NCBI GenBank assembly: GCA_933207985.1
Contig: OW240917.1
Span: forward strand, 102,082,785-102,146,784
DNA: 64,000 nucleotides
DNA from: Pelobates cultripes
Taxonomy: Eukaryota > Chordata > Amphibia > Anura > Pelobatidae
Reading direction: 5' to 3'
Made by a program: the position numbers and the translations under genes
In this document: one piece after another, positions 44,936-56,148 of the stretch
Layout: every line of letters starts with the position of its first letter
Position numbering within the stretch: the first letter of the stretch is position 1
Notes under the pieces: generated by a model
What the model was told of the DNA's origin: nothing
What the model saw: only the letters and a program-made list of their open reading frames with translations
The model's database searches: none

Positions 44936-46648
44936 AAGTAACTTCCTAGCACTAATTAATTTTACTGTGCTCTGGTCAATCTCTAGCAAAACTAATCAGC
45001 AAGAAATTTACTTCTCTTAGTGCAGAACTAGATCACAACACACAGTGCTCTCATTGCTAAAGCAAACGATACTAAAATATCCCTTACTGTTTCTGTAACC
45101 TTTAGTATAATCAGTCTGCAGTCGTAAAAGTGATTCAGGAGTAGATGACATGTTTCATAACGGCAGCAATATTTACCAGAAAGCTAAAGTTGTCTTAGTA
45201 AGATCACTACTGAAGCTGAGATCAGAAAAAGGAGAGCTAGAGACTCAGAGAATACTAGAGAGCCAGAGTTAGACATAGAGTGCTGGAATGTTATACAGAG
45301 ATTTTGTACTGTGTGGACATCTGCATTGTAGGTCTGTGTAATGCATCACAGTGACCCAGGCTGTGTGGATAATTATGGAAATCTCTTTTTTTGTGCCTAT
45401 ATCTGTGTATTGTATTTGTATATTGTAAACAAATTAAAGTAAAGCAAATTGTAAAGTAAACATACCGTGCTGTAAGATCTGATATAAAAATACAATATTT
45501 TTTTCATGGTAATTGAGTAAGTCACAGCCAGGGGAGGAGTGCCTAAGCCATCATAAACAAAAACAAATATGGTTTAACTCTTAAATGGTAGAAAATTGAA
45601 TAGTGAGACAGCAAGGGCATGGTCTATATACCAAAACTGCCAACTGAAGTTATTTTGGTACTTAGAGTATCCCTTTAAAATTATAGAAATAATTAGCTTT
45701 CACTGGTCTTTCTTGTGTGAGATTGAGTAGATAATGTTATATTTCTTTACTTTTTATTTTGGCACACCATTTTTCACAACAAATGCAAATCAGTTATTTT
45801 TTTTGGACGTCACAGGATAAATATTTCAAGAAATAAACTATGGTTCTTTTGCTAAAACTTAGCAAAACTTGGTCTGCAGAGACTATAATAAACTACTTAA
45901 CAAAATTATATATTTATAGAAATTAAAATGTTTACACTTTTCATTTAAAAACGTTATCATCAACCAATATGGTAATCATCAAATATTCTGTTCTTGTTTT
46001 TTACAGCTATGTCTCATTTCTATTTGACAGATTGAATTTGGTCTTCTACAAAGAAAAATCATTCTCTATTACTGCTGAGAACAGTAATGCCCCACATGTA
46101 CAGCTCTACAATGTTTTGCAAAGTTATAGGGTCAAATTGCAGACATGCCAATTTCTGTTTTCAGTTTTCTACATTTCTGTTTATACTTTTCCATATATCA
46201 TTTCCTATGTAGCCTGTACAAATGCAATATACTGATACTTTATTGAAATATTTATGTTTATATAGGTCATATATTTAATACAGTATGTTGTATTTGGCTG
46301 ATATTTTCCAATTATGGCCTTGATTTAATATTGTTGGAAAAGATTTCAAAACAAATTAATATTTTTGAATAATTTTAAAATGATATGATGTAATTTTAAA
46401 TATGATTTTTTTATAATGTAATGTTTTGATATTTTTGATGTATTGATTTATATTATTTATGTTTTGATATTTTATTATGTTGAAAAAAAACTATTTTAAA
46501 GTTTTAATTTAATTTTTTTAAGTTTAATTTTAAAACAGATTTCCACACTAAGCTCTTAGACCGCATAGTATGCCCTAAAGATCGTGAGCTCTTCTGTCTC
46601 TGCAGACTTACCTGGACAGGTGATCCACTGCAATCCCGGTCCAGGGGG
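44936..46648. other. no gene; T2-like fragment
   Basis: 45575-45676 matches the right arm of the T2-like MITE family ('ctcttaaatggtagaaaatt', 'atataccaaaactgcc') and ends 'tatccctttaaaa'. 46360-46540 is a low-complexity TTTTAA-rich stretch. No supported frame. Confidence 0.45.
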
Positions 46649-46685
<37 letters not shown>

Positions 46686-46733
46686 GTATGTGGTGTGTAT
46701 GTATTTGTGTATGTATGTACGTGTGTGTGTGTA

Positions 46734-46776
<43 letters not shown>
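46649..46776. repeat. (AT)n / (GT)n microsatellite
   Basis: TA runs flanking a GTGTATGT-rich core. Confidence 0.95.
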
Positions 46777-46778
<2 letters not shown>

Positions 46779-46935
46779 AAAGAAATACCGGCACTCCAGG
46801 ATTTGGTAAAAAAAGATAAGTTCTTCTTTATTCTTACAGTTCCAAACAGTCAATGTTTCAGCTCTTGTACAGAGCTTTCATCGGGACATGTCCTTTTTTT
46901 ACCAAATCCTGGAGTGCTGGTATTTCTTTCAATAT
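46777..46935. mobile_element. head-to-head inverted retroelement ends
   Basis: 'tattgaaagaaataccggca' 'ctccaggatttggtaaaaaa' is repeated inverted at 46888-46935 with one or two changes. Between the arms lies a minus-strand hammerhead-like module (46852-46886): CCGATGA, helix AGCTCT/AGAGCT, GAAACATTG. Same organisation as the other head-to-head fragments. Confidence 0.65.
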
Positions 46936-47022
46936 TTATACTTCATGTGACCAGAGCACCAGGTATTTATTTCGTTAAAGTTGGAGTGCAGAAGCTTTGG
47001 ATTTATATATATATATAGTTTC

Positions 47023-47060
47023 CTGATGAAAGCTCCATAATGGAGCTGAAACGTTGATCT
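47023..47060 (+). ncRNA. hammerhead-like module with intact core
   Basis: CTGATGA (47023-47029), helix II AGCTCC/GGAGCT (47031-47036 with 47042-47047), GAAA (47048-47051), then CGTTG. The two conserved core boxes and helix II are perfect. No convincing helix I or a clean U-H cleavage pair is visible, so self-cleavage as a monomer is doubtful. Confidence 0.55.
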
Positions 47061-47329
47061 TATTCTCTGGAATAAAGAATACTTTCTTGGAAAGCCTAGG
47101 AGTGCCGGTATTTTTTCTATCTATCAATCTATCTATCTATATATAGTTCAAGACGAGATTGTAGCTGTATTAGTCCAGTGATGTAGATTTAAAAAACAGA
47201 TACATTTATTGGACTAACAACTTATCTACTATTTTTACATAAATAAGCAATTATATTAATTATAATTCAAAGGACCTGCCTCACAATCGAGGCAGAAAGT
47301 CCAGCAAATTTATTTTACAAGCCTTATCT
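47061..47329. other. retroelement tails and (TCTA)n
   Basis: 'ggagtgccggtattttttct' followed by (TCTA)n at 47118-47143, then the inverted tail family described at 35466. Confidence 0.5.
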
Positions 47330-48230
47330 TTAACCCTATAACTTTCCAAACTCCATAAAACCTGTACATATAGGGTACTGTTATACTTGTGAGACTTTGT
47401 TAAAAACAAATATGAGTGCTTTAGAACACTAACACTTGTAATGATGATGATATCAGTAAAAGTGCAGTTTTGTGTGAAAAATGCAAAAAACAAATACACA
47501 AATATGAACGCTAACTTTGGCTAGGGTTTGTGACTAAGTGGCTACTACAAAAGACCGGACTTACACAATTCTGAATACCCTCCATTGTCTACTTTTATGA
47601 ATAGTATGCCATGATGGGGGTAATTCTCATTCCTTGGCTGCCATATGGTCTAAAAGACAGTGTGGGCCCAGTAAACCAAACCTAACCAAATAGAAATGTG
47701 AAAACCCTCGATTTGACCCTGTAACTTTCCAAACCCCCATAAAACCTTCACAGGTGGGTACTGTTTTACTCGTGAGACATCGCTGAGCACAAATATGAGT
47801 GTTTTTGAGCATTAAAACTTATAATGACATTGATATCATCAGTGAAAGGGCATTTTTCTAAATACAAAATAGAAAAATTAATATGAATGCTAATTTTGGC
47901 CAGTGTTTGTGACTAAGTGGCTACTTAAAAAGACTGAACATAACCCAATTTGAATACCTTGGGTTGTCTACTTTTGCAAATGGTATGTTATGATGAGGGT
48001 ATTTCTCATTCCTGGGCTGCCATACAGTCTCAAAGGCACCATAACCAATGTGGCAAATTTCAATGTGTAAAAAAAATGAAATGGACAAGCCCTATATTTG
48101 TCCCTGTAACTTTCCAAAACCCCATAAAACCTGTACATGAGACATCGTTGAACACAAATATAAGTGTTTTAGAGCAGTAAAATATATAATGACAATGATA
48201 TCATCAATGAAAGTGCTGTTTTTGTGTTGC
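47330..48230 (+). repeat. second array of the ~380-bp repeat
   Basis: The landmark 'gctaactttgg' at 47510 and 'gctaattttgg' at 47888, 378 bp apart, with the same internal phrases as 28510-30290 ('ccatgatggggg', 'ccataaaacc', 'gtgactaagtggctac'). Confidence 0.85.
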
Positions 48231-48870
48231 CACTTCTTCTGGTACTGAAGCTCAATCTACTACAGCTGGTACAAGCATTCTACCTCCTTAAGGCCACCAA
48301 GAAGCAACTAAGGAAAGACACAGCAAAGTTTACTTTGTGGGGGTCATCAAATCCAATCTTTAGTGAACACTCAGTGAAGAATACCAAAATAGTGTCTCAA
48401 ATGTCTGGTGACTCTGGCGATGATAATTCTGTTTCCCCCCACCACTGCAGACATAGCACTTTTAACATTGGCTAAGGAGCTACTTGACTATGAGTGTAAT
48501 GAGCCAAATGAATTAGAGAGAGGACAGAAAGCAGCCCAGTATTTTCTCCAGCAGCTAGTGTGAATTCGCTCTCATGTTCATGAAGATGCTACTTTTCAAC
48601 TGTTCTTGATCCAACAGAATTATCCCAAGTTTGTGGTCTTGTCCTACTGTCTCAGTCCTGTCCCCAAACAATGCTGTGTGAGCACATCAATAAATGCTCT
48701 TTCACTTTGCTGAGCAAGCGCAATGAACTGAGTCCATGGCAAAGTACTTCAGCATCTCTCTAAGCATGAGTTGTTTGAGTGGAGTTGGCCAGAGCTGCAG
48801 TCAATCACGTACTCTAGACTGAAACACACTGCCTTCTTGTGACCCATTCATACCTTATATTGTTAGGAGA
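48231..48870 (+). pseudogene. decayed coding-like stretch after the repeat array, unknown
   Basis: Frames on the plus strand give several protein-like runs broken by stops: KATKKQLRKDTAKF with SQMSGDSGDDNS, then TADIALLTLAKELLDYE and GQKAAQYFLQQL, then further fragments. Composition changes from AT-rich to balanced here. It may be the remnant of a protein carried by the repeat-bearing element, or a processed pseudogene. Not recognised. Confidence 0.3.
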
Positions 48871-49682
48871 TATGCATTATAAAGATGACAATGTTTAAAG
48901 TATGATTGATTCAACATTAACTTCAAAAGATTAACTAAAATAGAATGTATTCTATCTGCCTCAGAATCTCTCAGATATATATATTTATATAATTGATTGC
49001 TCTAATAGTAAGTAAATATTTATAGCATTCCTTGTTAGTTTGGTCCACTCATGTTTATGCAATTTCTATGAAATTTTTAATTGTACATTATACTTTTATA
49101 AACTTATGTTCCTTTACTCCAAATTATTGTATAGTTTTAATAGGTTGCTTTTCACAATGTTAACCGTAAAGAGCATACCATGAGATATTACAAGAACACT
49201 GTAGTGTTAGGAATACAAAACTGTATTCCCAGAATTATAGTGCCCATCTGCCCCCATGCCCGCGGCAAATCATGGATTAAATGGATTAATGGAGGATCAC
49301 CTCCTCCAACGTCACAGCATGTGCACTATGCCTCCAACAAAGAAAAGCATTGACTCAATCCTTGTGAGATCTCCAAGAAAAGTTAATTCTGTATCTCAGC
49401 ATATGTAAGATTTTATTTCATATTGAATTAATATAGTAAAAATGTGAACTCAGATTTAAACTAAATAAATAAAGGATTGTCACATCTTTATTTTCATCTT
49501 TTGCAGAAAAACTATGGTTTGGGAATTTCAAATGATTTTCTCTGCAAACAACTAATGACTAACTAATGACTAACAACAGTGACATTAAAAATATATTTTT
49601 GGTGAGGTGTTTATAAAAATACACCTTTTTTTCAAAGTTGCCTCACCACTATTTCTGAGGGACGGTTAAAATTCCAAAAGAT
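48871..49682. other. no gene; T2-like fragment
   Basis: 49188-49260 reads 'caagaacactgtagtgttag' 'gaatacaaaactgtattccc', the hairpin end of a T2-like MITE. A direct repeat 'aatgactaac' sits at 49552-49574. Confidence 0.4.
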
Positions 49683-49690
49683 TTAATGAT

Positions 49691-49997
49691 TAGTGATGTC
49701 CCGAATGGTTCGCCACGAACGGTTCGCTGCGGACTCCAGTCAGCAGACACATTCCAGCCAATCAGCAGCAGACCCTCCCTCCCAGATCCTCCCACCTCCT
49801 GGACAGCTCACTAAGAATGCACCTTCAAAATGGATGCTGTCCAGGAGGTGGGAGGGTCTGGGAGGGAGGGTCTGCTGCTGATTGGCTGGAATGTGTCTTC
49901 TGACTGGAGTCCGTGGCGAACTGTTCGTGGCGAACCGTGGCGAACCGTTCACGAACCGTTCTGCGAACCGTTCGGCGAACCGTTTGGGACATCACTA
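49691..49997. mobile_element. hAT-type palindromic MITE with 8-bp duplication
   Basis: TTAATGAT flanks both ends (49683-49690, 49998-50005). Termini TAGTGATGTCCCGAA and the reverse of GGGACATCACTA. Most of the element is one long palindrome (for example 'cagaccctccctcccagatc' with its complement). The right arm carries extra iterated GCGAACCGTTC units. The 8-bp duplication is the hAT hallmark. No coding sequence. Confidence 0.93.
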
Positions 49998-50005
49998 TTA
50001 ATGAT

Positions 50006-50905
50006 TAATGCAAAATCCATTCCTCTGGTTTAGTGTGAAAAAAAATATATATACATTAGTAATAATATACAAAACAGCCTGATTTTTATTTGGCTCATTC
50101 CTCTGTTATATTTATTACTGCACTTTTTTTCTTACCTTTTGCTGAAACTTAGAATTTCAATTAAAACTTCCAGACAGGATCCAGAAAGAGCCTCTGATAA
50201 ATGGATATACCAATCAGAAAAGGGGAGCGCATAACTATCACTAGGTAATCCTAGGTAATCCTAGTTATAGCATGGTAGTTAGAGGAGATTGCGCATCTTA
50301 AATCCCAGGTAATAAACATACAATTAAACAAATGCAGTATCATAATTCAATACATTTAAACTGCAGGGACTGAGAAATATTAAAAAGAGAACGAAGGCAC
50401 TGTTCATACATAAACTGCACTTTAAACTAACCTACTGATATTTATACAAGTAAATTAAAAGAAACTGAATGACAGATATGCTCCACATGCTTCTTTCAAA
50501 GGCAAAGCTAACATCCATAAAACATGAAATTCAGGGAAGTATGAGTCTCTAAAAAAGCTGTTCAAATAGAGTTGTGATGTGATTAGTGCCTGGTGGCTGG
50601 CTTGTTCTCAGTGCTCTCAGGGGTGACTATTGATCTGATTTGTGCAGAAAGTCAAGAATGCAGGTGCTGTACACTGTTTTTCAGTTGAATTTACTGGTAG
50701 AAATGTCAGAATATCACATATGAAAGCATCCACTGACATTAGCCATTTTAATATGTTATTGATATTACCAATGATATGTGAAAAGCATAATATTCAATAT
50801 TCTTACAGACATGATTTATAATACATTCGTAAAACAGTATATCATTATAGCACACCATTTCATGCAAAAATATTTATTTAATTAGATACAATATAATATT
50901 ATTAA

Positions 50906-50945
<40 letters not shown>

Positions 50946-53938
50946 ATAATTTTTATTATTTTGGAACATAAGTTGTCGTTTGTCATAAATCCTTTACAAA
51001 TGGAAAATGAATTAACTCTTGTATGATTGTTCAAAATTACTTCTAAAACCATAATTTCCTGAATCCATATATCTAATTTACTGTCCCCCAATGCAACACC
51101 AGCCTGTATAAATGAATTTCTCCACTTGCATTCCAGCCTGTTCCCATTTATAGCGCATATACTATACCATCTACAACCACCCCCAGACGCTAGAGATATA
51201 AAACTTTCATGTCTCCCGATTTAAACTAATATTTATCCTCCATTTTAGCTTTGTCATTTAATATCCATCAATTCACTACATTTCTACTCTAGATCTATTA
51301 TTTCTATATCTTTATTTTACGTTTCCCCGTTTTATTCTCAAAACTCATACATCTCTACCTTTTAATGTTATCTCCATATTGCAAATATTTACTATTTCTT
51401 TTTTTTTCTAGCATCTTCTATCCTTCCATTTCTTATCTCTTGTCAGTCATTAAACATGTCTTTGCTCATTCTATGTTAGCATTATGGTTCTCCTTCTAAT
51501 ATTCCAGCCTTTTCATTTTATTAATGAATGTTTCATTATAGTTATTAATGTACATACATTTTGCTTAATGTCCTCATTTTAGTCTCCTTCTCCTTTGGTA
51601 GAAAGATTGTCCTGGTGGTCAAATTTACGTAACGTGAAACCTTGTTTTCTCTCTGGGAGAAATACCTTACCTCCAGCTGCAGCCAGTAAGCTGCAAACCT
51701 ATCCTAATCCTAATAGAATATTTGTTTTTTCATTTTATTGTTTTATTAATGGGCACCTGGGACTGGGGACTGGAGCATGCTTGAAGGAATTCATAGGACA
51801 AGAATCAGTTCTGAAACTTGCCATGCTGGAGTTTCTGTATGCTTACTGTATCATATATGGTATAGTATATATGGTAAGGGATATTGTAGGAATTGCACCA
51901 AATGAATGTATCCATTTTTCATAAGCGTTGGACCACCATCATAGTTTCTATTCTTGTATGGCAACCCTCTATTCTTGTATGGCAACCCTCACATTGACTG
52001 TAGCAAGGCTTTTTGGCACCACAACTTGGCCACACTAACTGGTAAAAACCATTTAATTTTGCAGAGATGCTACTACAATTTAGTATACTACCTACTAAAT
52101 TGAGCCCTGTGTGGATAATGCACAATGCTTCTCTCATCGATGTTACAATGCATGATTTATACACAACATAAAACAAATGGTAACTCACAGTGTATGATGA
52201 TAGTTTCCCCTTGGGAGAATGCAGACTTTATAATAAACAGTTTGCAAGATCTTGACTATAATTCTGTCTTCCTAAATCAAAGATTTGGTAGACTTTCTTC
52301 CTTACCTAAGAGATATGTAGCTATTTTAGCTTTGTAATAGGGTGTTTTATTTTCCCCTTTAATCATTTGTTACCTGCTATAAATTCAGCATTTTAAAGAC
52401 ATGCCCAGGGGGTAGTCTGGTAGAGTGTGAAAGAACATAAATGCAATGCAATAATTCTTTATAAAAATGCTGTGCTTAAATCGTGTCAAGTATAGAACGC
52501 AAGCTTAAATTCAGGTGTGTGCACTGTATTAATTGGAATAAGCTTCTAAATCAAAATGATGCGTGTAGCATTTTACCATAAATAAGAAAAAAATGGAAGG
52601 GAAAAAAATATAATCCTTGGAAACAAATATGGGCAAAATGTTTAAATAGTAGAGATTCCTTTTATGTCTGCAAGTACTGTAATGGTTCCTTAGCCAGCCC
52701 AAATAACAACAACAACAAAAAAAACACTACCAAATATGTGGTCATCTAGATATGCTAGAACACCTTGGCTTTGATTAGGTAAATGAATCCCATCTATAAG
52801 AAAGGTAACTCAAGCTACTCTGATGGAGATTAATCTAACATGGTTATTCACTGCAAAAATCCAGACATTGTACACAGTATTTAACAATATGCAGATTTTT
52901 GCAATTCAAATAAGTCTGAATTTGGTAAAGCTTTCAGTCAAATATCAGACAGCTAAAATCCAGACCCATTGCCTTAAATCTGGGGCTGGATGCTTGAAAT
53001 CCAGACTCAGGTTTAGAAAAATCTGAACTATTTGCACAATGGCAGTACTAGAAGCCAGAGGGAAAATTGTTTAAAACCCTCAACAGTGCAAAGGTTAATT
53101 ATGTGACAGGTTGCTAGGGCTTGCTAGCAAGGTATATTAGCTATTTAAAAAATTAATTAAAAAATAAACAACCCTTTATTCTTGTCAAAAAGACTCATAT
53201 ATATTACATTTTAAATGCTAAACCTTCCTAATGGTTTCAAACTAGCAACTGGGCAACCTGTAAAAAAATGATGGGGGCATACCCATGTCCTTACCGATGA
53301 ACATGACTTTAAATTAAATAATGGGGGGGGGGAGATCACTTAGCACCTCCTGTCTAAAAATATGGCCAGCAGGTTGGAGATATTAAAAAAGGGCGTGGAA
53401 AGGGGTGGTGACATCATAATGTCCCACCCTTCCCCAAACTATGGTCAGTGGGTAGGATATACTAATGTAATATTGAGGGGGCCTAGTGTCCTTTAGTGGC
53501 AGGTCGGGGCTACTATAATAATCTTACCATCCAATTAGTTGCATGGCCACCCCCAGGTTGCTGCGGGCCCCCAGTTGCTTAGCCATACCCCATAAACACA
53601 ATGAACCTTATAATAAGTGTAAGTACTTAGAGCTTCTCTGGTGTTTTTGATAGAGACCAAATTACTTTATTCTATTAAAAGTGATTAGATACAACTTGTG
53701 TTCAATAAAGTAACTTAATTTAATGATTAATAAATATTAGATTTTATTGGTTAAGACTCTCTGGTTTCTTTGACACCTCGATTTATTGAGATGATCATTG
53801 GAGAGACAATTATGTTCCATTTATATATGTATCACTATTGATTGATAATGGAAATAACTAATTATTGTATCACATGTTTGTTCACTTGTTAAATCATTGT
53901 ATTCACCTATATATTGTGAATTTTGTATGTGCTTCAAT
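50006..53938. other. no gene; simple repeats
   Basis: Nearly 4 kb without a supportable gene. (ATT)n at 50896-50943; an exact 21-bp tandem duplication 'ctattcttgtatggcaaccc' + t at 51948-51989; a pyrimidine-rich block at 51110-51590. A 109-codon frame at 51595-51924 has no motifs and is treated as chance. Confidence 0.5.
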
Positions 53939-53940
53939 AG

Positions 53941-54030
53941 CTTGATAAAAGCCCTAAGGGGCCAAAACGTTGCTGTGTAGTTCCTGGTTCAAATAAATTG
54001 CCTTGATTTTGAAACCTGTTGGAGTGCCTG
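53941..54030 (+). mobile_element. Penelope-like end with hammerhead-like module
   Basis: 'cttgataaaagccctaaggg' 'gccaaaacgttgc' (53941-53973), a helix GCCCT/AGGGGC with a changed core (TTGATAA, CAAAAC), then 'ttggagtgcctggattattc', the end motif also seen at 46790 and 47100. Confidence 0.5.
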
Positions 54031-54487
54031 GATTATTCTCTACATTTACCAATGTTGTCAATGACATAATTGAAGAGGCTAGAAACTCTGCTGCCATGTT
54101 GGAACACAGTCAGGGACTGGAGAAGGCCGAGGCAGCAGGTCATGAAGTAGCTGTTTATGGAAGCACTGACTCTGCGGCCCACAATATAGTTATCTCCTGT
54201 GCATGATTTAGTAGATTCTGTGAGGGTGTTAACTATATGGTGCGCACAAAATAGCTAAAGCTTGTGCACAAGTTAACTATCTTGCAGAGGCACTTTAATA
54301 TGTTTTGGATATGATAAATTAAATGATGCACACCATATTCTACAGCATGTGCATTGTATAAAAATATATATATATATAGTTTCAATCAGTCTGATGAATA
54401 GAAATTATCCATTTGATGGTTGGCTTTTATATATATACATGAAAGAAGTAGGTGGAGTATAGTTGGTTCTCAGGTATAATAGTATTA
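54031..54487. other. no gene seen
   Basis: Flank of the large Penelope-like element. Confidence 0.4.
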
Positions 54488-56099
54488 ACAAAAAATATAT
54501 ATGAATACCGCACTCAATGTTGTAAAATAATCAACCGTAGGTAAAGAAGTGCTGTAATTGAGTTTATTATGTTCAATTCTTTAATGTATAGTTATATAAC
54601 TTAATATGTGAGATTATGATTTGATCAAAAGAATATATTACATCATATAGTCAATCGCTATTTACACAAATAACCTCCATAGGTGTTATATAAATAAATA
54701 ATTAATGTATAAACACAGTTGTAAGTATTTCTGTTTGCAAAACTAAGGAGAACCTATCCATATGGATAATAGTCGAATCTGTGGTGTTCTATGTACATAG
54801 AAAAAAGAAAAAAGAGAAAAAAGAAGAAAAACTGAAAAAAATTTACAAAAATGATGAAAAATTGAAAAAATATGTAAAAAATATACAGATAATAAATGTC
54901 CTGATGTACAATAGTCCAGAGAATAGTGCACTTTTAGATAATAAATAGGTGGATCTCACCAAGTTGGATATCCAGATGGATTGTAGCCTTAGTAGCAACT
55001 GGAAAAAATGAAGACTCTGTGAAGAATGGAAAAGTATCTATTGGAGGGTTTTTAAACCTGCTGAATTCCTGCTGTGCGTTGAAAAGAGGACTCAATGAAG
55101 GTGTCAGATGTGATCCTCGTATGTCTCCCTCAAGGTGTCGTCACAGTACTTGGGCTGCGCGCTCGGGACATCCATGTCCCTTCGAAGGCCCCTGTAATCT
55201 GTTGGAGAAATAAAATCATTTATATATCCTATCTTTGGCGGCAAAATCTCGCCGTGACCTGTGGAACTCCCCCACTTCCGGGTTTCGACGACTGTGTACG
55301 TGCGTGATTACGTCATCATATTCAAATGTATCTTTATTGTCCATATCAAACTGCACACGAACAAGGGGTGTAAATGAAAAGTCAATGTTAATTGGTAAAA
55401 TCCGTGATGAGGAGGACCCCAAGATAATATTGTTAATAACCATGATATGATTATATATATTTTTAAGTATTAGACTGTGACAGACCATGGATAATAGATA
55501 GTTAATAGTTAACAAAAGATTTAATGATCAGTGGGCTAGATAGGAGGTAACCCCACCTGGGGAAAAAATCATAAAATAGATTAAATGATATATCATAAAT
55601 TATGTATCCTCATACTGCTGGAAAGTATTAATGACTAAACAGTGCCAAAGTAAAGAACAGCATAGAAAGGTGTACTCCTACTGGGGACAATATATAAATA
55701 TAAAGATATTAAGATATCTTGGCTGCCAATGTGAAGGAATCTATAAACATATATATATAAATAATTGTAAATAGAAATATACATCTTGTATCAAAAATGA
55801 TTTAAAGAGACAATAAGAAAAAATATATAATTAGAGAAATGGAGAAAAAAATATAAACAATTGAAAAAATAATGAAAAAATTAAAAAGTAAAAAAATATG
55901 AAAAATTAGAAAATTTAGTGATATATGACACTCTGCACATGTAACTCACCGGTAATGTAATAACTCTCAGTGATCCTGGGCTGTGCATGTGAGGGACCCT
56001 GCTGTATACACAGGTGGCGGACCCAGAAGGGTCATAGGACAGCGATCCAGAGCGACGGACCAATAATGGTCTAGAGAGGAAACTGTAAGGAGCGCAAAA
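54488..56099 (-). repeat. pLTR, downstream copy (1612 bp)
   Basis: Repeats at 59457-61068 with a constant offset of 4969. Differences seen: 54551 (g against a) and 55027-55030 region (tat against tgt). Contains A/T-rich blocks and a short conserved GC-richer block at 55120-55320. No intact hammerhead core found. Confidence 0.93.
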
Positions 56100-56148
56100 G
56101 GGGGTAAAGAAAACCAACATGAGCCAATAATGCGAATAGTGAACCATA

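Noticed and set aside
46584..47018. 144-codon open frame
   Set aside because: Largely encoded by (AT)n and (GT)n repeats plus the inverted retroelement ends.
51595..51924. 109-codon open frame as a gene
   Set aside because: No motif, AT-biased composition, no supporting context.
55282..55320. Hammerhead-like core on the minus strand of the intact pLTR (TGATGA ... CGAAAC)
   Set aside because: The base before TGATGA is A, not C, helix II is only 2-3 bp, and no cleavage site with helix III can be drawn. A chance resemblance is more likely, although both pLTR copies keep it.
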